A DNA stretch of 22,125 nt from Betaproteobacteria bacterium (lineage in GTDB: Bacteria; Pseudomonadota; Gammaproteobacteria; Burkholderiales; SG8-41), in contig JAHZNX010000004.1 of NCBI GenBank assembly GCA_020028375.1, positions 1 through 22,125 of the forward strand, given 5' to 3'. The position numbers and the translations under genes were made by a program. Below are positions 1-5,845 of the stretch, piece after piece (position 1 is the stretch's first letter; every line of letters begins with the position of its first letter). A model generated the notes under the pieces. The model saw only the letters and a list, made by a program, of their open reading frames with translations, had not been told where the DNA came from and did no database searches.

Positions 1-1
1 C

Positions 2-151
2 GAGTGGCTCGCGAACACGCTCCACGTCTTCAGCCGCGATGGGCTTTACCGCGTGCATGCCGGGCCCTATCCGAGGGAAATGGAAGCGCGGCGGGATGCC
101 GACCGCATCAGCCAGTCGCTAGGCGTGAGGCCCTTCGTGCTCACGCGGTGA
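2..151 (+). CDS. SPOR-domain protein, RlpA-type lytic transglycosylase (3' end only)
   Basis: Only the last 49 codons are present; the gene enters from the left edge and stops with TGA. The residues resemble the end of a SPOR domain: a hydrophobic strand followed by RVHAGPYP, a charged helix (EARRDADRI) and a final LGVRPFVLTR strand. SPOR domains bind denuded septal peptidoglycan, and the ending on VLTR is common in betaproteobacterial RlpA, the septal lytic transglycosylase that carries SPOR at its C-terminus. Identity as RlpA rather than another SPOR protein is inferred, since the double-psi barrel domain lies outside the window. It converges on the minus-strand metal cluster with about 15 bases between the two natural stops and no visible terminator. 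Confidence 0.7.
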   Translation, partial: EWLANTLHVFSRDGLYRVHAGPYPREMEARRDADRISQSLGVRPFVLTR

Positions 152-166
152 CGAAATAGCCGCTCA

Positions 167-259
167 TTAGTGGTGCGGCTTCGTCGAATCGGCAGGCTGC
201 ACTCTGAGTTCGACCCGAATCTCGCCCGCTCGCTCGAAGCGCAACGTAAGCGGGATGCG
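167..259 (-). other. Stranded C-terminal coding remnant of the PCu(A)C gene
   Basis: These 30 codons plus TAA continue the PCu(A)C frame beyond the amber codon at 260-262. They read as the normal family C-terminus (IPLTLRF then AGEIRVELRV). With the amber codon read as an amino acid the protein would be 154 residues, a usual length for the family. There is no start codon or ribosome binding site of its own, so it is translated only by readthrough. Confidence 0.85.
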
Positions 260-631
260 CTAGTCCTTCGCCAGCGGCCTCTTCAAACCGACGATCATCA
301 GGTGCTGCCCGCCAGGGCGCAGCGTGAGCCGCTGCCCCGCCGGGACCTCGAAACTCTGCACCTCTCTCATTTTCATGACATCACCTTCGCGCACCATCAT
401 GTGCAGTTCGACGCGCTCGGCATACGGCGTGGAAGCGCCGACCAAGCGGTCCGGCACCTTCCCCGAGTTGCGAATTTCCAGGTAGCCCGCGGCGTTTTTC
501 GCGCCCGGCGGTGTGGCACGGGTCCACGGATGGCGCACGTGAAGGTCGCCGCTTCGATAGCCGTGCTCTGCGGCCGCCGAGCTCGCAAACATGCCCGTGA
601 CGATACAGGCCGCGATAACGACCTGGTTCAC
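260..631 (-). CDS. Periplasmic copper chaperone PCu(A)C, cut short by an in-frame amber stop
   Basis: PCu(A)C proteins bind Cu(I) in the periplasm and hand it to cytochrome oxidase assembly. The N-terminus is a signal peptide ending near SSAAA. The copper motif H-x10-M-x21-H-x-M is complete: it begins in ELHMM, continues through VMKMR and ends in the HLM of GGQHLM. The frame stops at TAG (260-262) directly after PLAKD, where homologues run on. The next 30 codons, still in frame, read IPLTLRFERAGEIRVELRV, the usual last strands of the fold, and end at TAA (167-169). One C-to-T change (CAG to TAG) would explain this. The start is GTG at 631, overlapping the TonB stop by one base, so the two are translationally coupled. 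The 123-residue product would lack its last strands and may not fold; it could be a recent pseudogene, a sequencing error or a readthrough product. Confidence 0.88.
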   Translation of the reverse strand: MNQVVIAACIVTGMFASSAAAEHGYRSGDLHVRHPWTRATPPGAKNAAGYLEIRNSGKVPDRLVGASTPYAERVELHMMVREGDVMKMREVQSFEVPAGQRLTLRPGGQHLMIVGLKRPLAKD

Positions 632-1302
632 TAGGATGAGCCTTCCAGCCGGAACACGATCGGCACCAGCATCCAGGATTCGACGGCGTCCGCGCCCCGG
701 CGGGCCGGCGTGAAGCGCCAGGCCTTGACCGCTTCCAGCGCGGCGGCGTCGAGGTGCTGCGAGCCGCTCGAACGCTCCACCGCCACGCGTGTGGCAAGGC
801 CATCGGGCGACACCCGCACGCGCAGCGTCACCGTCCCCTGCTCCCCGGCGCGCCGCGAGGCCAGCGGATAGTTTGGCGCCGGGTTGCGCAGGTATGCGGC
901 GCTGGAACGGGTCGGCGGCACGGCAGCTGCGCCGGCATTTGCCAGCTCGGGCGCGGCGACCGTTCGTTGCGGAACCCCGGCGGGCTCGCCCGCGAATGAG
1001 GCGTTCTCCATCTCGCGGGGCCCGGATATCGCCGCGACCGGCGTGCCCAGCCTCTCCCGCAAATCCGGTGGAGCCTTAGCCGGATGGACTTCGGTCCGGG
1101 GCGACTGAGGAATCGGCGGCGCGGCGAGCTCGTGAGGGGTAACGGCGAGGTCGTCGGCCCCCAGGAGCACCACTTCGAGGGCGCCGGCGTGCGGCAGCTC
1201 GCGCTCATTTCCCGGGCCCGGCAGCGCCACCAGCACCGCCGCGTGCACCGCGATGCTGCCCAGTAAAAAGCCCGAAAGCGAGCCGCCGGCGCGTCCAGCC
1301 AC
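631..1302 (-). CDS. TonB-family energy transducer
   Basis: TonB proteins carry proton-motive-force energy from ExbBD in the inner membrane to outer-membrane receptors. The 223-residue product has one N-terminal membrane anchor (about residues 10-30, GFLLGSIAVHAAVLVALPG). A long Pro/Ala-rich periplasmic linker follows, then a typical TonB C-terminal domain over the last 80 residues: YPLASRRAGEQGTVTLRV, then VERSSGS, AALEAVKAWRFTPA and a final VPIVFRLE strand. The start is GTG with AGGAAAG 8 bases upstream. It lies 25 bases downstream of the DUF3299 gene and overlaps the PCu(A)C start by one base, so it is inside the metal operon. No exbB, exbD or receptor is present here, so it must work with partners elsewhere. 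A role in metal-complex uptake is inferred from neighbours only. Confidence 0.9.
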   Translation of the reverse strand: MAGRAGGSLSGFLLGSIAVHAAVLVALPGPGNERELPHAGALEVVLLGADDLAVTPHELAAPPIPQSPRTEVHPAKAPPDLRERLGTPVAAISGPREMENASFAGEPAGVPQRTVAAPELANAGAAAVPPTRSSAAYLRNPAPNYPLASRRAGEQGTVTLRVRVSPDGLATRVAVERSSGSQHLDAAALEAVKAWRFTPARRGADAVESWMLVPIVFRLEGSS

Positions 1303-1327
1303 CGCGTGCTTTCCTGGATAACGGGGA

Positions 1328-1837
1328 TTACTGGGAGACCGCGACGGCGTCGGTCAGGCGGTAGTAGAGTCCCATCGGGTCGTCCTTCAGCACGACGAAC
1401 TTGCCGGTGACGACGACGGGATCGAAGCCGTACTTGACCGGGGTCTTGGCGAGCACCTCGACCAGCTGGTCGGGGCCGCCCGGCAGGCAGAACGCGCACG
1501 TGGGGGGCATCGCGACAAGCAGGAAGCGCTTCTGCTTCTCGCCCATGTCGAGCGGCATCATGAAGCCCTGCAACTTGATTTCCTTCTTGTCGAGCGCGGA
1601 GACGTCCTTGGAGAACTGCGGAATGAAGCGGTCCTGCTGCCTGACCGGGGTGACCTGGCCCAGGGTCTTCCACGACACTACCCCCTTCAGGTCGGGCAGC
1701 GGCTTGGCGAGGTAGGGAGACGGCGGCAGCGGCGTGTCCATCGGACCCAGGTCCTTGCCGGGAATGTCCTTCTGCTGCGCCCAAACCGGTGCCTGGAACG
1801 CAAACAGCAATGCCACAAGACCGATGAAGATCCGCAT
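1328..1837 (-). CDS. Secreted DUF3299-type protein with a CxxC motif
   Basis: The 169-residue product starts at the ATG at 1837, chosen because GGAGGAAAT lies directly before it and a clean signal peptide follows (cleavage near PVWAQ). The longer open frame upstream has no such site. The mature part contains KLQGFMMPLD, then PPTCAFCLPGGPDQ with a CxxC, then YYRLTDA at the end. This pattern fits DUF3299 (recognised from memory), a family of unknown biochemistry. As I recall, DUF3299 genes accompany a LolD-like ATPase and an FtsX-like permease in zinc-responsive loci of Pseudomonas and Vibrio, the same company seen here. The cysteine pair could bind a metal or act in thiol chemistry in the periplasm; neither is shown. 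It is preceded by about 95 bases without a gene. Confidence 0.82.
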   Translation of the reverse strand: MRIFIGLVALLFAFQAPVWAQQKDIPGKDLGPMDTPLPPSPYLAKPLPDLKGVVSWKTLGQVTPVRQQDRFIPQFSKDVSALDKKEIKLQGFMMPLDMGEKQKRFLLVAMPPTCAFCLPGGPDQLVEVLAKTPVKYGFDPVVVTGKFVVLKDDPMGLYYRLTDAVAVSQ

Positions 1838-1932
1838 ATTTCCTCCGTCCATTGCTCGTCGACGATCCGGGACGTCAAGGGTTAGGGCGTTGATTCTACC
1901 CCAGGTTCCCCTGCACCGGGACAATAGCCCTA

Positions 1933-2211
1933 TCAGTGCCTGTGCTTCATTCCACAGTACTTGCCTATTCCAAGGCCCTTGCAGTCCTTTGCGAGCTGCG
2001 CAAGGCAGTCCTTCTCCGGCTTGCCCGCCTCGAGGCACTTCGCGGCATTCAAGTGGGCATCGGCCATCGCGCGATGGTCCGCGATATCCTCCTTCACTTC
2101 GTCCTTGCTGTGCGGCTTTGCTTTCTTCTTGCCATCCTGAGCCATCACGGGGAACGCCAATGCAACGGTCACCATTGCCATGACCAATCCTGCTCTCCAG
2201 CCTGCTCGCAT
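1933..2211 (-). CDS. Small secreted Cys/His-rich protein, candidate periplasmic metal binder
   Basis: I do not recognise a named family. The start at 2211 is preferred because AGGAGGA lies just before that ATG and the protein then opens with an ideal signal peptide (about 25 residues, ending PVMAQ). A start 6 codons earlier is open but has no comparable site. The mature chain of about 67 residues begins with a Lys-rich stretch (DGKKKAKPHSK) and contains four cysteines spaced C-x9-C-x7-C-x8-C. It has five histidines, two of them at the extreme C-terminus (MKHRH). That composition in a secreted protein suggests metal binding or a two-disulfide helical hairpin. It lies 30 bases after the permease stop in the same operon, so it may be a metal-carrying or accessory component of the ABC system. 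Confidence 0.75.
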   Translation of the reverse strand: MRAGWRAGLVMAMVTVALAFPVMAQDGKKKAKPHSKDEVKEDIADHRAMADAHLNAAKCLEAGKPEKDCLAQLAKDCKGLGIGKYCGMKHRH

Positions 2212-2241
2212 AAGTTCCTCCTTCTCCATGAAACTAGACCC

Positions 2242-3459
2242 TTAACCCCGGGCCAAGGTGCCGGCGATGTCGGTGCGATACGCGCGCCACGCCGGCAGTA
2301 GCGCGGCAGCGATGCCCACGGTCAGCGCCAGCCCGATCAGCCACATCTCCTCCGGCACCCACGCCCAGCCGGTGACGGCGGCCTGCTTCGCCGCCCTGAA
2401 AGCGAGGCCCAGCACCTCGGTAAGCACATGTCCCAGGGCGATTCCCAGAGCGGCGCCCAGGCCCGCCAGCATCACGCCCTCGAACAGCATCAGTGCCATG
2501 AGCTTTCCGGGGCCGGCGCCAAGCGTGCGCATCACGGCGAGATCGTATCGGCGCTCGAGCAGCGCGTTGTAGAGCGCGATGAAGACGGAAAGCCCGGCGG
2601 CCAGAATCAGCATCACCGCGAAACCCCGCAGCACGTCGACGCCCACGCCGATGATCGTGAACAGGCGCGCCGTCTCGTATGCAGGTGAAGCCGCCTGCAT
2701 CTGGCTGTTCTGGTTGATGTAGCGCGGCAGCGTCGCCGCTGCGAGCGGTGAAGCATACTGGACGAGCAAGGCAGTCAGCTCCTTCTCGTCATCCGGCATC
2801 AGCTCGGCAACGCGGGCCACATCCTTGATGTCGTACTGGTCCGCGTGCACCGCCCACACACTCGTCACATCGGTGAGCACGAGGCGATCCACCACTGTCC
2901 CGGTGGGCGCCAGCACGCCCACGACCTGGTAGCTGTATGCCTCGTGCATGTGTTCGCCCTCCCCCACGCCCATGCCGTGCGCCCCGATGAAGGAGGCACC
3001 CAGCGTGAGTCCGGATTGCGCGGCGAGCTCGGCACCCAGCACCGCTTCGAGAGGCGCCTGCCACAGGCGCCCTTGCACGAGACGGGCGCCGTAGTGGGAG
3101 ACATAGTCGTGGTTCGTGCCAACGATGCGGTATCCTCGAAAGTTGTCGGCGAGCGCCAAGGGGATGATCTTCCGTACTGCGCGGTTGCTGGCCAGTTCCT
3201 GCGCCTGCTTCCACGATATGTTGCCGGTCGGGACATCGAGCTGGTAGATGCTCGACAGGATGATCTGCATCGGACTGCCCTTGGCGCCCACCACGAGATC
3301 GATTCCCCGCGCGTCGCGCTGCATGCGTTCCTCGAGCTGGGAAGTGGCGAGCAGCAGCAGCGTAATGGTCGCCACGCCCAGCGCGAGGAGCAGCACGTTG
3401 AGCGCGGTGTTGAGCGCCCGCGCGCGCAGATAGGCAAGGCTTACGGTCGCCAGGTTCAC
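2242..3459 (-). CDS. ABC transporter permease, FtsX/MacB/LolC type
   Basis: The 405-residue protein has the topology of this class: one N-terminal membrane helix (about residues 15-40), a large periplasmic domain of about 230 residues, then three C-terminal helices. The second of these begins after YDLAVMRTLGAGPGKLMALML, the conserved cytoplasmic coupling motif of FtsX-like permeases, and the last is LIGLALTVGIAAALLPAWRAY. Such permeases work as mechanotransmitters, moving lipids or proteins or driving periplasmic chaperones, more often than as classical solute channels. The start is GTG overlapping the ATPase stop (GTGA, 4 bases), so the two are coupled subunits of one transporter. Related permeases stand beside DUF3299 genes in zinc-responsive loci as I recall them; the substrate here is unknown. 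Confidence 0.9.
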   Translation of the reverse strand: MNLATVSLAYLRARALNTALNVLLLALGVATITLLLLATSQLEERMQRDARGIDLVVGAKGSPMQIILSSIYQLDVPTGNISWKQAQELASNRAVRKIIPLALADNFRGYRIVGTNHDYVSHYGARLVQGRLWQAPLEAVLGAELAAQSGLTLGASFIGAHGMGVGEGEHMHEAYSYQVVGVLAPTGTVVDRLVLTDVTSVWAVHADQYDIKDVARVAELMPDDEKELTALLVQYASPLAAATLPRYINQNSQMQAASPAYETARLFTIIGVGVDVLRGFAVMLILAAGLSVFIALYNALLERRYDLAVMRTLGAGPGKLMALMLFEGVMLAGLGAALGIALGHVLTEVLGLAFRAAKQAAVTGWAWVPEEMWLIGLALTVGIAAALLPAWRAYRTDIAGTLARG

Positions 3460-4094
3460 GCCCGCTCCTTCAACTCGTAGTGGTTGGACATGCGCGACTT
3501 GATCCGCTGGTCGTGAGTTGCGACCACCAGCGTCGCGCCGCAGGCACGTGCCTGTGATTCGAGCAGCCCGTATGCCTGCGCGCAGCGCGCGTCGTCGAGG
3601 TTGGAGGTCGGCTCGTCGGCAAGCAGCAGCGTTGGGCGGTTCACCACGGCCCGCGCGACGGCGACGCGCTGCGCCTGGCCGAAGGACAGCTCATGCGGAT
3701 GGGCATCGGCCTTGTCCGCGACGTCGAGGCTCGCCAGCACCTCGCGCACCCGCGAAGCGTCCTGCGGCAGAGAAGCGAGATACTGAGCGAGCAACAGGTT
3801 ATTCGTGACGGTCAGGCTCGGCACGAGGTGCAGGCGCTGCAGGACGATGCCGATGTGCCGCCCGCGGAAGCGGTCGAGGTCGGCGGGCTTGAGCGCCGTG
3901 AGGTCCTGCCCGGCAACGTTTACGGTGCCGCTGGTCGGGCTGAGTATCGCCGCCAATATGTGCAAGAGCGTGGTCTTGCCGCTTCCTGAAGGTCCCAGCA
4001 CCAGCCATTGCGATCCCTGTTCGACCTGCCATGCCGCAACCTGCAGCACCTCGGCGCCGTCGTATGCGTGCCTCAAGTTTCGCAGATCGAACAC
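3456..4094 (-). CDS. ABC transporter ATP-binding protein, LolD-like
   Basis: The 212-residue nucleotide-binding subunit has all core motifs: Walker A GPSGSGKT (34-41), Q-loop near residue 86 (VLQRLHL), signature LSFGQ (136-140) with AQRVAVARA after it, Walker B LLLADE (156-161) and the switch histidine in VVATHDQR. Length and motif spacing match the LolD/MacB/FtsE group, which pairs with FtsX-like permeases, and the permease gene follows with a 4-base overlap. The start is GTG with AGGAG 7 bases upstream (4102-4106). The 97-base gap to the ZIP stop shows no palindrome of the kind found upstream of the ZIP gene, so it is probably read from the upstream promoter. Confidence 0.92.
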   Translation of the reverse strand: MFDLRNLRHAYDGAEVLQVAAWQVEQGSQWLVLGPSGSGKTTLLHILAAILSPTSGTVNVAGQDLTALKPADLDRFRGRHIGIVLQRLHLVPSLTVTNNLLLAQYLASLPQDASRVREVLASLDVADKADAHPHELSFGQAQRVAVARAVVNRPTLLLADEPTSNLDDARCAQAYGLLESQARACGATLVVATHDQRIKSRMSNHYELKERA

Positions 4095-4191
4095 AGATGA
4101 TCTCCTGCCGCGCTTTCCGCCAGTAGGGCAACGAATTCTACCGGTAACTGCTACTGGACGCTCATTACCGCTCTGAATTTTCCGGTGCAGC

Positions 4192-4938
4192 CTAATGCAA
4201 TAGCGACTCCACTGCCCAGATCGTAGTGATGCCGACCGTCATCAAGCCGAGCTGCCATCCGATCTCGCCGGCGCTGTTCTGCCGGTGCATGTCGGGAATA
4301 AGGTCCGCAACCGCGATGTAAATGAAACAGGACGCGGCAAGTAGCAGCGCGTACTGGACCAAGGCCTGCGCGCCCTCGAGCGTGAAATAGCCGACGATGC
4401 CGCCCGCCACGGACGTCAGGCTCACGGCGAGATTGAGCAGCAGAGCCCGCCTCCTGCCGTAGCCCGCCTTGAGCAGCACCGTGAAATCCCCCAGCTCCTG
4501 CGGAATTTCGTGCGCTATGACCGCGAGCGTGGTCGTGACGCCCAGCCGAAAATCGCTGAGGAAGGCCGCGGCAATCAGTACCCCGTCCACGAAATTGTGA
4601 AACGCGTCCCCCACCAGGATCAGCATTCCCGAAGGCTGCCGCGTCCCGTGCTCGCCCGGCTCGTGGCCGTGACGCCATAGCGCCGCCTTTTCGAGAAGAA
4701 AGAATGCCAGCAGGCCCGCGAGCACGACGCCGAAGAGCTTTTCCGCATCCGCCGCTTCCTCGAACGCCTCCGGGAGCAGGCCGAGGAATGCCACTCCGAG
4801 CAGAACGCCTACGGAATAGCTCACCATGCGCGGCACCCACGCCGTCAGCAGCGAATAGGAGACTGCCGCGGCGAGAAGCACGCTCGCGGCGCCGCCGGCG
4901 AGGCCGGCGCCGATGATCCAGAGCAGGGTCAAGTCCAT
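4192..4938 (-). CDS. ZIP-family metal transporter
   Basis: ZIP proteins import Zn2+ (sometimes Fe or Mn) into the cytoplasm. The 248-residue product is almost entirely membrane helices and has the two metal-coordinating signatures: HNFVDG (114-119) in helix 4 and HEIPQELGD (143-151) in helix 5. A short His/Glu-rich loop, RHGHEPGEHG (89-98), precedes helix 4, as in many family members. The ATG at 4938 is preceded by only a weak ribosome site. A perfect ATGCAA-N5-TTGCAT palindrome (4952-4968) ends 14 bases upstream of the start, so expression is probably controlled by the Fur-family protein encoded just upstream. Zinc is the likeliest substrate given that regulator; metal specificity cannot be read from sequence. 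Confidence 0.92.
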   Translation of the reverse strand: MDLTLLWIIGAGLAGGAASVLLAAAVSYSLLTAWVPRMVSYSVGVLLGVAFLGLLPEAFEEAADAEKLFGVVLAGLLAFFLLEKAALWRHGHEPGEHGTRQPSGMLILVGDAFHNFVDGVLIAAAFLSDFRLGVTTTLAVIAHEIPQELGDFTVLLKAGYGRRRALLLNLAVSLTSVAGGIVGYFTLEGAQALVQYALLLAASCFIYIAVADLIPDMHRQNSAGEIGWQLGLMTVGITTIWAVESLLH

Positions 4939-4951
4939 GGCGCACTACCTG

Positions 4952-4968
4952 ATGCAAATCAGTTGCAT
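4952..4968. promoter_or_regulatory. Candidate Zur operator upstream of the ZIP gene
   Basis: The 17-bp sequence ATGCAA-ATCAG-TTGCAT is a perfect inverted repeat with 6-bp arms, 14 bases before the ZIP start codon. The same arms and spacing recur at 5526-5542 beside the regulator gene. Two matching palindromes at the two ends of a Fur-family regulator gene are strong evidence for operators. The sequence resembles the Zur boxes I recall for betaproteobacteria. Bound protein would cover the transcription start or ribosome site. Confidence 0.75.
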
Positions 4969-5009
4969 TACGAGACCCATATCCAGAATTGCTGCTTACT
5001 TATCAAAGG

Positions 5010-5495
5010 TCACTGCCGGTGCTGCGCGGGGCCCTGCCGCCGGTGTCGGTCCGCACGCGCCGGAACACAGTCGGCGCAAAGGCCCTTCACGGTCAGCTCG
5101 ATCTCCTGCGTGCGATAACCCGTCGGCAGTGGAACGCTGCGCGCCGCTATCGCCTTGTCGAGGCAGATCACCTCGCCGCAGTCGTTGCATTTGAAGTGCG
5201 CGTGCTCGTGCGTGCGCTCGTCCTCGGCGGCATTGAAGCGCCATACCCGGTCGTCACCCGAAATCCTGTGCGCCAGACCATGAGCGGTGAGCCATTCCAG
5301 CACGCGGTAAATCGTCACGCGGTCTATGCCGAGGGCGCGATTCACCTGCCGCTCGATCTCGTGGTGCGTGAGGGCGCGCGGCGCGGCAAGCAGCATGGCG
5401 AGAACCTCGATCCGCGGACGGGTGACCCGCGCGCCGGTCCGCCGCAGCCTCTCCTCCGCGCGATACCGATACGTCCGTGCCGGGTCCACCACCAT
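5010..5495 (-). CDS. zur: Fur-family metalloregulator, Zur type
   Basis: The product has a winged-helix domain (RLRRTGARVTRPRIEVLAML, then recognition helix region DRVTIYRVLEWL) and a dimerisation domain with THEHAHFKCNDCG and GLCADC. The two CxxC pairs form the structural zinc site of Fur/Zur proteins, and the HEHAH cluster belongs to the regulatory metal site. The neighbouring ZIP transporter and the operator pair favour zinc (Zur) over iron. The frame stays open to an ATG at 5534, but that codon is inside the palindrome at 5526-5542. The ATG at 5495 gives 161 residues and leaves the operator in the promoter, so it is preferred; neither start has a good ribosome site. A basic tail of about 18 residues follows the last CxxC. 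It is probably autoregulated and represses the ZIP gene when zinc is sufficient. Confidence 0.85.
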   Translation of the reverse strand: MVVDPARTYRYRAEERLRRTGARVTRPRIEVLAMLLAAPRALTHHEIERQVNRALGIDRVTIYRVLEWLTAHGLAHRISGDDRVWRFNAAEDERTHEHAHFKCNDCGEVICLDKAIAARSVPLPTGYRTQEIELTVKGLCADCVPARADRHRRQGPAQHRQ

Positions 5496-5525
5496 CCGCG
5501 CTATTGGAACACGGGGCCGGCTCTT

Positions 5526-5542
5526 ATGCAACATGGTTGCAT
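5526..5542. promoter_or_regulatory. Candidate Zur operator between zur and yidD
   Basis: ATGCAAC-ATG-GTTGCAT is a perfect 17-bp palindrome with 7-bp arms. Its ATGCAA/TTGCAT arms and spacing match those at 4952-4968. It lies upstream of the preferred zur start (5495), overlaps an alternative zur ATG (5534), and is 25 bases before the divergent yidD start (5568). It could therefore act on both genes. The middle ATG of the palindrome is what creates the apparent longer zur start. Confidence 0.75.
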
Positions 5543-5567
5543 TTGACCCCGTGTATCATTGGCGCGC

Positions 5568-5786
5568 ATGAAGTCGATCCTTCTATTCTTTATCCGCAGC
5601 TATCAGGTGTTGCTGTCGCCGTTCTTTGGGCGCCAGTGCCGGTTCTATCCGACCTGCTCGGCGTACGCACGGGAGGCGATCGAGGTGCACGGCTCGCTCC
5701 AAGGATCCTGGCTCACCGTCAGGCGCATCGTGCGCTGCGGGCCGTGGCATCCCGGAGGCACGGATCTCGTGCCTCCCAAAGGATGA
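5568..5786 (+). CDS. yidD: Membrane protein insertion efficiency factor YidD
   Basis: YidD is a small peripheral inner-membrane protein that assists YidC in inserting membrane proteins. The 72-residue product has the family core in order: an amphipathic start (ILLFFIRSYQVLLSPFFG), the signature CRFYPTCSAYAREAI, then a basic segment and RCGPWHPGG near the end. Start ATG 5568 is preferred over a TTG three codons earlier because it matches family length. yidD normally sits between rnpA and yidC near the origin; here it stands alone, divergent from zur and 25 bases from a candidate Zur operator. No strong ribosome site is visible. Confidence 0.93.
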   Translation: MKSILLFFIRSYQVLLSPFFGRQCRFYPTCSAYAREAIEVHGSLQGSWLTVRRIVRCGPWHPGGTDLVPPKG

Positions 5787-5798
5787 AGGCAGAAGGCG

Positions 5799-5845
5799 GA
5801 AGGATGACCTGGCATCAACCTCCCGCGTTGCGCGGGTCATCCTTC
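5799..5845. repeat. Inverted repeat between convergent yidD and rlmI
   Basis: The 11-bp arms GAAGGATGACC (5799-5809) and GGTCATCCTTC (5835-5845) are perfectly complementary. A second hairpin, CCCGCG-TTG-CGCGGG (5822-5836), lies inside and overlaps the right arm, so two folds compete. It fills the gap between two convergent genes and overlaps the rlmI stop, which fits a bidirectional transcription end, but no T-run follows on either strand. A purine-rich stretch (GGATGAAGGCAGAAGGCGG) precedes it. Confidence 0.55.

Noticed and set aside
170..634. 154-codon + strand frame opposite the PCu(A)C gene
   Set aside because: Codon-aligned antisense shadow; the minus strand encodes a signal peptide and a complete copper motif.
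1838..1932. TAGAAT in the gap before DUF3299 as an internal promoter
   Set aside because: The only -35-like hexamer (TTGTCC) is 20 bases away, too far to support the call.
2158..2181. ATGCAACGG...TTGCCAT as a third Zur operator
   Set aside because: Spacing and right arm do not match the other two copies, and it lies inside the signal-peptide codons of the small secreted protein.
4192..4200. AATGCAAT half-site at the ZIP stop as an operator for the ABC genes
   Set aside because: No second arm; explained by the last codons of the ZIP gene.
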